A model generated the notes under the pieces. It was not told the origin of the DNA and ran no database searches. It worked only from the letters and a program-made list of their open reading frames with translations. From assembly GCA_018894105.1 (NCBI GenBank), contig CM032132.1, positions 28,819,379 through 28,883,378 of the forward strand: 64,000 bases of DNA, written 5' to 3'. The translations under genes and the position numbers were made by a program. The stretch comes from Jacaranda mimosifolia (taxonomy: Eukaryota; Streptophyta; Magnoliopsida; Lamiales; Bignoniaceae). This document shows positions 12,094 through 23,281 of this stretch, one piece after another (position 1 is the stretch's first letter; each line of letters begins with the position of its first letter).

Positions 12094-15000
12094 TGTAACA
12101 CCCCTAAAATTCAGTATTTTTGAAAAATAAGGATTTAGAAATAAAGATATTGGTTGATCAGATTTTAAGGCAAAAAAAATTTATTAAAATGACTTAATCG
12201 CTTGGAAATTGAAAGTTTTGGGGTTAAATTGCAATTTGAGAAGACTTGATTAGACCACATTTAATTATTTTGGGGGGTTGGCATGGAAATATTTTGGGTC
12301 AAGTGGGTGGAATTGAGGTACTAAAAAGATAGCAGGCTAAATTGAACCCAAATAAAACCTTAGGACTCAAATGAAGGCAAACCATAAATTTTGGGGGTCA
12401 ATCTACGAATAGGGAAAGATCATTTCTACAAATATGGAATTTTCAATTTTCACCCCACAACTCTTTCTTCCTCACCGAAACACCATCTTTTTTTCTCTTT
12501 GGCAACCTTCTCCGACAAGCAGCGATACCTTCCAAGCCATATACCATTCTCTTCTCCTCATGAGGATCTCATTTCTACCATTTTCTCTCAAAACCCTCCA
12601 GTCAAGCTGTTAAAAATTGAACCAAAAGACATGGCCACGGCGGTGGTGATGGGTTTCCCTATTCCAATGATGGAAGCTGAGTTCTGATTAGTAGGTTTTG
12701 TAGCTCTTAACTCAAGAAGCATACCAATAGCTTTAGATTTCAGAACGGACCACTAGCGGCAATGGAATCAGAAGAAAATAGGGGAGCAGTGTTCGTGGTG
12801 AGCTGGCAGTTTTTCAGCCAACTAACTAGTTAATTGATGTCTGAATCTAAAATTATTGAGGGATTTGGTTAATTGAGCTAAAAGGAATCTTTTGGTGGTG
12901 TTGTTGGCCATCTTCAGCGGCAGTAGATGGCGACAGATGGCAGTGTTGTGGTGGTGAATAGGTAATTTGTTTGTCTCATTGAGAGGGACACATACACAAA
13001 AGCTTATCATGATTTTGGGGCTTTGATAAGACGAGATTAGGTTTAAATTGTATGCATGTGTTTGTATATACCTTCTTAATCTAACAATAAATTGTACCAA
13101 CAAAATAATACGCAATCTAATTGGGAAAATTGAGACATGCATATTATAGTATGAGTTAATAGACCTGAATTATGTTATAATACATAATAATCTTGGTTAA
13201 TTATGTTAATTAGGTGATAAAACCCTAATTTCATGGATTCGAGACCCAAGTGGAAATTGAATTATTAAAGAGGATTGGACCATTATTATTCATTTGGTGT
13301 AATAATATGAGGTTAATTATTGAAATAAGGAATTGTTATTATCTTGCTCTAGAGACCAGCATGATTAGCACGATTCGATAATATTTATATCAAGCCAACC
13401 CTAAAACTTTCATATTAAGCGAATAGCTCTCGATTAACCAGTGATTTTGGACTGTTAATGGTATAATAGAAATTATTGAAGGTTATTAAGGCTAAATGAG
13501 GACTCTTATAGTGAATATACTATTTTAGTTAGGTGACGAATAAGTGGGTGTCGCGGACCAGTAGTGATGACTGTAGTTTTTCGAGACTACGGAGGTAAAG
13601 GTCTACTGCTTTAGTACTTGCTTTGTATACCTTATCTAATATTCGTTTCGTAACCCTGGAGGATTTTCCAACCTAGCACTTCTTGTACTTATCTATTATC
13701 ATGATAAACCCCAGTTAGGGATCCTATTTTTGTACTAACTGCATCGTGTTACTAAAATTTACAAACTATTTGATCTCGATTGTTATATGTTATCTAATTA
13801 TTCTGTTATCTATTTTTCTATTATCTGATCATTTTGTTATTTGTCTATCTATTATCTAATCATTCTGTTATCTGTCTGTCTATTATCTGATAGTTCTATT
13901 ATTTGTCTGTCTGTTATCTGATCGTTCTGTTATCTAACTATTTGTTGTTCCACTGTTCTGTTATCTAACTATTTTGTTATCGATTACTATTTGGTTATCT
14001 GTTTATCTAACGACATTTTACCATGTACCAACTCGTCAAGCTTAGGTAAGTTATGTACCAAGCTATCAAGCTTAGGTAAGATATGTACCAAGTTGTCATG
14101 CTTGGGTAAGTTTGTACCAAGTCGTCATGCTTGGGTAAGTCTATACCAGCCATTAGGCTTGGGTAAGTTTGTACCAGCCATCAGGCATGGGAAAGTTTGT
14201 ACCAGGCTATCATGCATGAATAAGTTTAGTTTGATTGGAATAAGGAACATCTGGTAAACATGTCATGTTCTGATATGTTGGTTGTATCTGTTATCCGGGT
14301 TTGTTCTACTTTGACTGTATCCTGTAAGTTATGTACCAAGTCGTCAGGCTTGGGTAAGTTATGCACCAAGTCGTCATGTGTAGGTAAGTTATGTACCAAG
14401 TCATCACACTTGGGTAAGTTATGTACCAAGTCGTCAAGCTTAGGTAAGTTATGTACCAAGTTGTCATGCCTGGGTAAGTTTTACTAAGTCGTCATGCCTG
14501 GGTAAGTTTATACCAGCCGTCAGGCTTGGGTAAGTTTGTACCAAGCTGTCACGCTTGGGTAAGTTTAGTTTGACTAGAATAAGAAACATTTGATGTGCAT
14601 ATCTTGTTATAATTTGTGGAACTGCCTTGGTTAAGCGAGTTTATTTTACCTGACTGCTTATAATCTGATACGTTCGTAATCCAATCCTGATTGCCTATAA
14701 TCTAATCCATTTTGCCTACCTATATCATGACTGTAATTTCTTGATATGCATGTTAAGTTGATCTATTGAACTGCATCTGGGTAAGTTTTGTACCAAGTTG
14801 TCATGCTTGGGTAAGTTTTGTTCAATTGGTATAAGGTTGTTCTTATATGCATATTAAGTTTGATCCATTGAACTGCATATGACTTAAGTATGTTGTTCTA
14901 ATTGTATTCCGATTGCTTGTACTCTACTCGAGGATCAATAAGGCTGGAGTAGTTTCTAAGTTTGGATTAGGCTGTTGTCCCATGTTGAACAAGTCAATGG

Positions 15001-15656
15001 TAATTCCCATCAAACTGTGATCAGTTGACATGTTCTATACCTCCCTAACAGGATCAGTCGAGACGATCAAGCCGTTGAGCAAATGGCAGCAACTCTCAAG
15101 CTAGGGCCTACCTGTTAAACTCTAATACTTGTTGGATTTGTTATGGCTTATATGTTGATACATTTATGTTTTAAAGTCATTGTTTTATTAGTTATGATCT
15201 TTCAAATTATTTTCTCTTTGATAGAGCCTTTTGATTATTACTGAATTTATCCCTCACTAAGTCCTTTGGATTTACCCTTCCGTTTATTCTTGATTTTCTC
15301 AGATAGGACTAAGTGGTGGATAAGGATTCTTGGCTTGGACTGGAGAAGATATGTTTTGTAATATAACAGGTATTCATATGTGCAAAGTGTTAAACTTTAA
15401 TTAAGAAAGATTGTGATATGTTAGGTTTGAATTAAATATCTACAGTGTGGATATATTATGTTGAATGTTATGAGACCTCTGATGGTATGTACTTGGTATT
15501 TTGATGAGGTTGTTTAAATTGAAGTCTACTGCTATCCTTGATAATTTTTGAAAAAAACAATTTCTAGTGGGCCTAATTCTTGTATTATAAGTTAAGATTT
15601 AAGACTGAATTGAGTGGCGCCTAAGCTTAGGGGCTATCCCGGGAGGGGGTGCTACA
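12094..15656 (+). mobile_element. Solo LTR of a Ty3/gypsy family related to G1 (3563 bp)
   Basis: It opens TGTAACACCCCTAAAATTC and ends GGGGGTGCTACA, with the perfect 5-bp duplication ATTTG on both sides. There is no primer-binding site, body or second LTR, so this is a solo LTR left by recombination between the two LTRs. It shares start, end and internal blocks with the G1 LTR but is about 600 bp longer, partly because of a 30-bp minisatellite. The open frame at 12391-12687 lies at the same place as one in the G1 LTR but the two translations agree only loosely; coding is not supported. Confidence 0.88.
14018..14560. repeat. 30-bp minisatellite inside the solo LTR
   Basis: The unit is about 30 bp and alternates 'ggtaagttatgtaccaag' with 'tcgtcaagctta'. 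About 7 units lie at 14018-14230 and about 8 at 14325-14560, separated by unique sequence, with a single unit near 14780-14815. Because 30 is a multiple of three, the array opens frames on both strands (13991-14257, 14260-14487, 14226-14459) whose repetitive translations, such as GKLCTKSS, are artefacts. Confidence 0.85.
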
Positions 15657-15661
15657 ATTTG
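15657..15661. repeat. Target site duplication ATTTG, right of the solo LTR
   Basis: Exact repeat of 12089-12093, directly after the terminal CA of the solo LTR. Confidence 0.85.
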
Positions 15662-15978
15662 AATGTGTGCTTACCTACACCATTGTTTTAGGAAAACAAG
15701 ATTTCATTATTTTAGGTGGTCTTATATATTATTTCCACAAATAAGTTGAGGTAAATTAGGTCATACAACAAGTGAGTCTAAAACACTCAAAATGCAACTA
15801 GTTTCTTAAGGTGAAATATTTTATTCCCATTATCAAGTATGTCTGCATAGGTGAAGTATTTGATCTTGGAATATGAGGTATTATTTTTTGGATTTGCAGT
15901 ATCAATTTTATAAATTTTAAATATCATTCAATTTAATTGTTATAATTCTTTTTATAGTGCTATATCCAAGAAACCTTG

Positions 15979-16430
15979 GCTTTGTTTGGATGTGAATTGG
16001 GGCATTCTCCCAAAAAAATTTGGGAGAATGGATTTTGGAAACTGGGGTTGGGGAATGTGATGGTTGTTTGTTTGTATTTTAGGAGGTAGGTAGAAAATGA
16101 ATTGGGAGAAAATGATTTGTTTGTTTTTATTTTGGGGGGGACAGGATGTCACATCGATGACTTTTTTGTTGGCTTTGTGAGGTGAAATGAATATTTTAAA
16201 ATCACTTATATATGTGTATATATAAATTGTATGAGTGGTAGTATGTGTATATATTTGAAATGATGAGACGATTAATTGAAACTTTGGGGAATGTATTTAT
16301 AGTGTGAATAGTAGGGATTTTTTGGGGATAAATTTTGTATTTTGGGAGTAGGATTGGGGAATGTGTAGTGTTTGTTTGTTTAAGTTTCGGGACTTGGAAA
16401 ATGAATTGGGAGTTTGTAAACAAACAAGCC
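15979..16430. mobile_element. 452-bp MITE, possibly hAT- or Harbinger-like
   Basis: The insert interrupts the second copy of the 400-bp duplication. Its edges are imperfect inverted repeats: GCTTTGTTTGGATG at the left and, reverse-complemented, GGCTTGTTTGTTTA at the right. CCTTG flanks both sides (15974-15978 and 16431-16435). The interior is G/T-rich and non-coding, with a short hairpin (CTCCCAAAAAAATTTGGGAG near 16008). Copy 1 of the duplication lacks this block, which supports it being an insertion. A 5-bp duplication fits no common superfamily cleanly, so the class is open. Confidence 0.65.
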
Positions 16431-16848
16431 CCTTGCTTTTTCCTACAATGTTGATGTCGAAATGAAATAATTACAACTTATAATGGTGCTTTACGTTATT
16501 AGTTGTCTTCCCAACCACTTGAACGTGTGTGTATCCATACCATTAGTTTGAAAAAAATGATTTCATTGTTTTAGATGGTCTTATATGTTGTTTTCACTAA
16601 TCATTTGAGTTAAATTAGACCATACAAAAAGTGAACATGAAAATACTCTATCGCAGTACTAATTTTTTAAACTGAAGTTCTTTGTTCTTGCTATCAAGTA
16701 TGTACTTATACGGATGAAATATTAACCACCTAAAATGAGATAGTATTATTTTCTAGAATAAGGTATTATTTTTCTAATTTGTAGTACAGTACAAAATGAC
16801 TCCAAATGTAAATTTTTCCAATAGCTGAAAAATAACAGTCATTCATGA

Positions 16849-17094
16849 CTATTCCCACACTAAAAAAATAGTATAGTATATCCATATATTGTATACAACT
16901 ATACATATACAATGACATGGTTGTTCTTGACCCTTTTCTACTGGTTCTTTATTTTCTTTCTTCAAACTCCAAATCCTATTTGCTTTGTAAAGAGAAATCC
17001 TGGAAGCCCATAAAGGTTGCGCAACTCTCACCAATTCTTTTTTCACCACCTCCTCATCATACCCCTTTAACTCTAAATCATTGCTTAAGCCCAT
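16849..17094 (-). other. Unrecognised open frame, possibly a gene fragment
   Basis: An 81-codon minus-strand frame begins with a plausible ATG context. Its first 60 residues are charged and hydrophilic (DEEVVKKELVRVAQPLW, then SLKKENKEPVEKGQEQ) and look more protein-like than most chance frames here; the tail becomes hydrophobic and low quality. No motif was recognised. It may be a captured or broken first exon, or chance. Confidence 0.15.
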
Positions 17095-17135
17095 CTCTAG
17101 ATCTTCTTCTATGTTTGTTGCTTGTTTCTCATTGA

Positions 17136-18211
17136 GCGAGTGAGTTCTTGACTGTTGCTAGCACTGCTAAAAGAACTGGGCTTTCTCCAACAAAAGAGAA
17201 AAGATGATTTCTTAATTTTTCTATCACTTGTATAGGCTATTATATTTTTTCACTACAACAAATAGTAAAGTCTCGTGACAAGACCCATTAGGAAACAAGT
17301 TGTCAATGGTGAGAAAAATAAAAAAAAATGTATTAATGTATTTCCAGGAGAGAGGCATTCGCTGGAGAGAGAAAGTATTGAGTATAAATAGAGAAAAGTA
17401 GTGCTTGTATGTCTAAACTAAATCTAAAAAGAAAGAAGAAACTAAGATATATGGGCATTTTGGTGAAATCAAGTGAATGGGGATTAAGCTCTAAATTGAA
17501 ACTTGAAATAGGAAATTAAAAGTATATATGAAGTAGGTTGGTAGAGACTGAATCCTAAGTTAAAAGTAGGTTTTGATATTTTTAAATAAAATCTCCTATT
17601 ATTTTCAAGTGTTTTCAAATTAATGAATATTTCAAAATATATTTTGAAAAGGTATATTACAAATATTTAAAGCATAATATATGTTTGATTTTATTTCTAA
17701 GAAAATACTTTTTTACTACAAATGTCTTTTAAAGGACATTTTTGTCTGATTGATAATATCATATAAAATTTTTATGTATTACATTTAATGCTATATTAGT
17801 ATATAACTAATAACTGAAAATATGGCTTATATTCAACTAATGGTTAGAACATATGAAATATATTTGTTATCAATGTAATTATTTAATTTGAATATTTAAA
17901 GATATATAACAATTACATCAAAAAAATTTAAAAACTACATTGTTACTGTACATATATATATACACTAATAATTAAGATAAACTTTATATATGCTCAGATT
18001 TTTACATTAATACAAAAATTATATTTATATTCTTAATCATTAATATTCAACATATATATATGTATATATATAATACATAAAAATTTGATATTGTGCATTA
18101 CTAGTGTCAGGCAGAAACATGTGTAAAAAACATTTATAATAAAGAGTACGCCCAAATATAAAGTTAAATTTTTTTTATTCTACATGTATTTTTTAATATA
18201 TTAATCCAAAA
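17136..18211. other. AT-rich intergenic stretch
   Basis: No coding signal. CACTACAACAAATAG at 17251 resembles a CACTA transposon end, but no partner end was found. 17600-18200 is very AT-rich with short TATATA runs near 17950 and 18055. Confidence 0.6.
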
Positions 18212-18216
18212 TATAT
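18212..18216. repeat. Target site duplication TATAT, left of the TR-GAG element
   Basis: TATAT precedes TGTAACAAAT and is repeated at 22209-22213. The AT-rich setting lowers its weight slightly. Confidence 0.75.
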
Positions 18217-18984
18217 TGTAACAAATCTCTTTGTCTACAAAATTAAAAATTACAAGACAAGAAAAATTGTACAAATAAAATAAAATTAAAACTTATCAGC
18301 CAACTGTGGATTCAATCTCGAATCTAATCCTCTGATTCTTCCCTTTCAAATGTAATCTTGAGCTCCATGAAGAACGCCTTAGTGCCGTGGATCTCCTTTG
18401 AATTTGATTTGAATAGAATAATGCCAATTCGAGGGCTTCACACATTAATCTCGAATCAAACGCCAAAAAAATATGGATTTCGCAAAGAACGCCTTGAACG
18501 TCATGCATCTCCTTGAATTTAATTGTGAGAATTGCTGAACTCCTTCAAAGCTCCTCTCACTTGCTGGAATTTGTGTTGTGTATTGAATGAGCTTGGTCAC
18601 CCCCTTTATATAGTTGCTTGATGAAAGACTTCCAAATTGACTTGAACTTTTTTTATAGTTATCTCTTTGATAAGATAATATCAAATATCAAGAGATAATA
18701 TCAGATATCTTTGATTTGATAATATCTAACATCAAAAGATAATATCAATATCAAATATCTTTGATTTGATTGGTCTATAGATGCAGACACTCCATCTTTG
18801 ACACGTGTCAATGCTTTGATTTGAATATAAAATAAATACTAAATTATTAATTAAAATTAACTCTTTATCTTTTGAAATTAAATTTAATATATACCAAAAT
18901 TTAAATAGAAAATTTTAAATTAATTTTTAATATATTATTTTACATGTGTTACTTCTCAATTGCACAAAAATTGATATGTCTACA
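18217..18984 (-). mobile_element. 3' LTR of the TR-GAG element (768 bp)
   Basis: It aligns along its whole length with 21438-22208. On the minus strand it starts TGTAGACATATCAATTTT and ends in GTTACA. The polypurine tract lies just beyond 18984. Confidence 0.9.
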
Positions 18985-18998
18985 AATGCCCCCACTTC
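18985..18998 (-). other. Polypurine tract of the TR-GAG element
   Basis: The minus strand reads GAAGTGGGGGCATT directly before the 3' LTR start TGTAGACAT. Confidence 0.8.
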
Positions 18999-19259
18999 AA
19001 GATTTGGCGAAAGAGTTGTCAATAATCCACGAAAGAGACAAGGTTTGAAGTATTTGAGAAGTTTTTCTTTTTCTCCCAATTTTTTTTTCTCACATATGTT
19101 TGAGACAAGAACATCTTCCAAGCATTCCTTGCGCTATGGTGCCCAATAAAAGGGTTAAGTCACAACATAATTCAAAGTAAATATCCTTTGAAAAGAGTGC
19201 CATACATTATTTATACTCATGCGGGCAAAAAGTAACATGCAATTTAGGCTCTACGTTAA

Positions 19260-20190
19260 GGAGCATATTTAATTTGAATAGACATTTTATACTCATGTCA
19301 AGGAGTTCATTTGAATTTGATTGACAATTTATACTCATGTCAATGAATTTACTTGAGTTTGGTTGATATTTTATACTCATGTCAAGGAGTTTATTTGAGT
19401 TTGACTTAATAGATAGTTTTCACTCTTATCAAGGAGTACATGGGGAGAATTTGAATATTTATATAGTTTATGCTCGTACCTAAGAGCCTTATTGAAAGTT
19501 TAAGCTCATATCAAGGCGCACATGGGGAGACTTTGAATATGTATGTAGTTTATGCTCGTATTTAGGAGCCTTATTGACAGTTTAAGCTCTTATCAAGGAG
19601 CACATAGGAAAACTTTAATTTAAAAATTCAGATAGTTTATGCTCGTATCTATGATAGTTTATGCTCGTATCTAGGAGCACATGGGGAGACTTTGAATATG
19701 TAGATAGTTTATGCTCGTCTCTAGGAGCCTTATTGACAGTTTAAGCTCTTACCAAGAAGCACATAGGAAAATTTTAATTTAAAACTTCAGATAGTTTATG
19801 CTCGTATCTAGGAGCATTTGAAATTTGAAGACTTGAGTTTTGGACTTGAAGACTTGGAGATTTGAGTCTTTGATACTTGACTCTTGAATTTGGACATCTA
19901 GAGACTTGAGTCTTGAATTTGAAGACTTGAAGACTAGAGTCGTGGATTCAAAGATTTGCAAAGTTGAGTTTTGAATTTGAAGACTTCGAAACTTGAGTCT
20001 TGACTTGAATACTTTAGGCATGATCTTGAATTTGAAGACTTGGAGACTTGAGTATTTGATTTGGAGACTTAACAATTTGAGTCTTAGACTTCGAGACTTA
20101 GAGATTTGAAAATTTTAGATAGTTTATGCTCTTATCTGGGAGCATTATTGATAGTTTAAGCTCATGTCGAGGAGCATTTGAGGTTTGGAG
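19260..20190. repeat. Two interleaved tandem arrays in the TR-GAG 3' untranslated region
   Basis: 19260-19820 and 20110-20190 repeat 'gtttatgctcgtatctagga' and 'gcacatggggagactttga' in units of about 50-130 bp. 19820-20105 is an array of about 28-30-bp units built on 'gacttgagtcttgaatttga'. The small open frame at 19779-20075 (minus) is a by-product of this array. Confidence 0.8.
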
Positions 20191-20197
20191 ATGAAAA

Positions 20198-21370
20198 TTA
20201 ATTGCCCCCAATATTTTCATCATCAGCATCACTTGAGTCTTCTTGTTCATCAAAATTCATGCTCATTTCAATATTATGTGCACACGTCGCCAAATCTTCA
20301 AAGGTTTTGGGTTTGATTCCTTGAAGTATGTAACAAAGACTCCAATGCATTCCTTGGATACACATCTCAATTGTTGAAGCCTCCGACAATTGATCTTTGC
20401 AGTTAAGACTCAAATTTCTCCAGCGATTGATATATTCAATTACTGGCTCTTCTTTCCACTGGCAAGAGTTGGTGAGTTCAATCATGCTGACTATCCTTCG
20501 AGTGCTGTAGAAATAATTGAGGAACTCTTGTTCCAATTGCCCCCAACTATCGATAGAGCTTGCCTCCAAGTCAACATACCAATCAAAAGCATTGCCCTTT
20601 AATGATCGAACAAATTGCTTGACCAAATTATCTCTATATGTTATAGCATTATTACAAGTCTCAATGAAATGAGCCACGTGCTGCTTTGGATTGCCTTTGC
20701 CATCAAATTGTTGAAACTTTGGGGGTTGATAACTAATCAGCATTTTCAAGTTATCAATCCTTTGAGTATATGGTTTGGAGTAAGTCATAGAGGACTTAGA
20801 ACTTCCATTAAGCTTGTCTTTGATAATCTCCATGATAAACTCTTTCAATGGGTTGCAGGGAATTAATTCAGTGGAAACTTCTAGTTCTTTTGTTGCAATC
20901 TTTTCATTTTCGGTTGGCTGTTTTTTTTTTTATGTTTCGCCTTCGTCGTGAGCCTCAATTTTTTTTTCCACCATGCAACTTGCATTAAGATTATCCATTT
21001 TGCTCATCAATTTGGAGATTTGAAAGTCTCGCTCTTGGACATGCTTCATGAGTCCTTCAACAGCTTTCGTCAAATTTGCAATTTGTTCCTCCAAAGTTGT
21101 AGCACTTGTTGCAATCACCGTTGCTATGTTTGAGGAATTTGATGTTGAGTAGCGAATGGATGATGCAGATTCTTCCTTTGAGTCTGAACCATCTTCATTT
21201 ATATTAATAAAATGCGGCAACATCTTTTCCACAACAAGCGAAAGAGCCACCTCCGAAGATAATTGCGGCTTCTTGGACATACTTCTTGTGATGACACCGA
21301 CACTTTTTGCTCCAGTACTTGAAGAACATGAGGTAGCAATTTTCAGTGCTGCAGTCTTGTTGGCGGCCAT
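20198..21370 (-). pseudogene. Retrotransposon Gag with one in-frame stop
   Basis: Translation starts at ATG 21368-21370 (MAANKTAALKIAT). The N-terminal part (about 146 codons) includes VGVITRSMSKK and a coiled-coil-like segment (LEEQIANLTKAVEGLMKHV). A TAA at 20930-20932 interrupts it at the edge of an A-run; the same frame then stays open to 20198. The downstream part holds the Retrotrans_gag domain: PPKFQQFDGKGNPKQHVAHF, then FVRSLKGNAFDWYVDLE, SIDSWGQLEQEFLNYFY and a conserved-looking EEPVIEYINRWRNLSL. Total length is about 390 codons including the stop. No zinc knuckle was seen. One lesion in a long frame suggests a fairly recent copy. Confidence 0.85.
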
Positions 21371-21414
21371 GATACTTTAATCTTGATGAAGGAAAGAGAT
21401 GAGAGGTAGAGATC

Positions 21415-21432
21415 GTCCTACTGGGCGTGCCA
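21415..21432 (-). other. Primer-binding site of the TR-GAG element
   Basis: The minus strand reads TGGCACGCCCAGTAGGAC five bases after the LTR terminus. It begins with the TGG expected of a tRNA 3'-CCA complement. I do not assign the tRNA. Confidence 0.75.
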
Positions 21433-21437
21433 AAATT

Positions 21438-22208
21438 TGTAACAACAAATTTCTTTGTCTGCAAAATTAAAATTACAAGACAAGAAAAATTGTACAAATA
21501 AAATAAAATTGAAACTTATAAATCAAATGTGGATTCAATCTCTAATATAATCCTGTGATTCTTCCCTTTCAAATGTAATCTTGAGCTCCGCGAAGAACGC
21601 CTTAAACGTCGTGGATCTCCTTTGAATTTGATTTGAATAGAATAATGCCAATTCGAGGGCTTCGCACCTTAATCTCGAATCAAACACCAAAAATATATGG
21701 ATTTCGCAAATAATGCCTTGAACGTCATGGATCTCCTTCAATTTAATTGAGAGAATTGTTGGACTCCTTCAAAGCTCCTCTCACTTGCTGGAATTTGTGT
21801 TGTGTGTTGAATGAGCCTTAGTCACCCCCTTTATATTGTTGCTTGATGGAAGACTTCCAGATTGACTTAAACTTCTTTGATAATTATCTCTTTGATAAAA
21901 TAATATCAAATATCAAGAGATAATATCATATATATTTAATTTGATAATATCTAACATCAAAAGATAATATCAATATCAAATATTTTTTATTTGATTGGTC
22001 CATAGATGCAGACACTCCATATTTGACACGTGTCAATGCTGGATTTGAATATAAAATAAATACTAAATTATTAATTAAAATTAACTCTTTATCTTTTGGA
22101 ATTAAATTTAATATATACCAAAATTTAAATAGAAAAATTTAAATTAATATTTAATATATTATTTTACATGTGTCACTTTTTAATTGGACAAAAATTGATA
22201 TGTCTACA
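21438..22208 (-). mobile_element. 5' LTR of the TR-GAG element (771 bp)
   Basis: Near-identical partner of 18217-18984 with TG...CA ends. Shared blocks include 'aaagaaatttgttgttaca' (minus) and the start TGTAGACATATCAATTTTTG. Small minus-strand frames here and in the partner LTR are shared only because the LTRs are copies. Confidence 0.9.
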
Positions 22209-22213
22209 TATAT
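22209..22213. repeat. Target site duplication TATAT, right of the TR-GAG element
   Basis: Repeats 18212-18216 immediately outside the LTR end. Confidence 0.75.
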
Positions 22214-23129
22214 ATTTCCAAATCTATTTATTTTTTAACTCCAAAAGTACGAGCACGCATTGCCACAGCAACTCCACAAGAAAGAAGATAGAAGCTACCT
22301 AACTGTCACTTGGAATCACTGTCTTTGCTTACATATGCAATGATGCTAAGCTTGAAGAAAATTACAACAAAGTTTTTCCTTCTGTTATTTTGAATGTCAG
22401 CTAAGCCAAAGAAAATGGCATATTGATCTTTGAATCTTTGTCATAAACATCTTTTTCATTATTAGTCTATAATGCATGCATGACGACCAGTCAAACATTA
22501 TTTTTGTCGATTTGAATACATATTATCTAATTTTGTGTTAGTACCGACACTTTCTCAATATTTATTCAACAGTTTATCTATTTTATATATATAATATATT
22601 TGCGTGAATACTTATATAATATTACTACATTTATATGTATTGGATAAGTTTCTTGGAGACACGTCGTATTCTAAAACTTTTTTTTCTTTAAAAAAAATAA
22701 ATAAAAGAACTACTATATTATATTTTTATCTTTGCATCTATATTTGCATATCATAATTATTGATCAGTACAAAAAAATACAATATTTGTGATGGAAATTT
22801 AAATGATAATGTAAGAATTGTCCTTAATGAAATATATTGAGCAATAATAATTTTGATTTTGCAACTTAAGATACTAATTAAATAACAAAAAGATTTTTTT
22901 TTATCATAATATCTCTTAATAGTGGCAAAAACTAATAATTTAAAATATCACTATTAATAATTAGTGGTACACATGTAATGATAATCTAGTGATAATGAAC
23001 TTTATCACTATACATAATTATGATAAAATTATCATTAACATAATTTTTAAAATTGTCATAACGCCCTTGTTTTTCTCCTTCTGCGAAAATGTCTACGTTT
23101 TACCAAGTGACAATCAGTATTATGCTGTC
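22214..23129. other. AT-rich upstream region of the UGT gene
   Basis: No coding similarity. The TR-GAG insertion ends about 1.07 kb before the UGT start codon, so this stretch is the available proximal promoter region. It has no obvious inserted element of its own. Confidence 0.5.
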
Positions 23130-23137
23130 TATTTATA
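23130..23137 (+). promoter_or_regulatory. Candidate TATA box of the UGT gene
   Basis: TATTTATA lies 145 bp before the ATG, in the context CTATTTATACTTCC. A start about 30 bp downstream would give a leader of roughly 115-120 nt. It is the best placed of several AT-rich candidates; there is no expression evidence. Confidence 0.35.
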
Positions 23138-23281
23138 CTTCCATTCAGCGAGAACAGCCCATTCTAAAGATATCATCCAAACTTCCAAGTTGTTTGGTGC
23201 TTTTCTTGCCACAAAATAACCATAGATATCAGCAGAAGAGAAAAAAAGAACAAGAAATAATAACAAGTGAATATCACAAAA

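Larger units (their letters stand above)
11883..16790. repeat. About 400-bp tandem duplication split by two later insertions
   Basis: Copy 1 is 11883-12093 plus 15657-15848; copy 2 is 15849-15978 plus 16431-16700; a partial third begins near 16705. Matching blocks include 'gtgaagta...aggtatta', 'cttgcaacgttaatgtc' against 'cctacaatgttgatgtc', 'gtggtcttatatatt' against 'atggtcttatatgtt', and 'attatcaagtatgt' against 'ctatcaagtatgt'. With the insertions removed each unit is about 395-400 bp. No coding content; origin unknown. Confidence 0.7.
18217..22208 (-). mobile_element. Complete Gag-only LTR retrotransposon (TR-GAG type, 3992 bp)
   Basis: The element has two similar LTRs of 768 and 771 bp, a primer-binding site next to the right LTR, a polypurine tract next to the left LTR, a single gag reading frame and matching TATAT target duplications. 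No protease, RT, RNase H or integrase similarity was seen in its 2.45-kb interior. This matches the structure described for plant terminal-repeat-with-Gag elements, which need the pol of an autonomous partner. The interior downstream of gag is filled with tandem repeats. Confidence 0.88.

Noticed and set aside
12391..12687. 98-codon plus-strand frame in the solo LTR
   Set aside because: It lies in LTR sequence; the matching region of the G1 LTR (3791-4048) does not preserve the same protein, so coding is not supported.
13991..14487. Repetitive open frames on both strands (GKLCTKSS and DDLVHNLPK repeats)
   Set aside because: They follow the 30-bp minisatellite period inside a solo LTR and have no start, promoter or homology support.
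17251..17760. Possible CACTA element starting CACTACAACAAATAG
   Set aside because: No matching opposite end or subterminal repeats were found within the AT-rich stretch.
20390..20866. Plus-strand frames opposite the gag gene
   Set aside because: They are antisense shadows of the minus-strand Gag domain.
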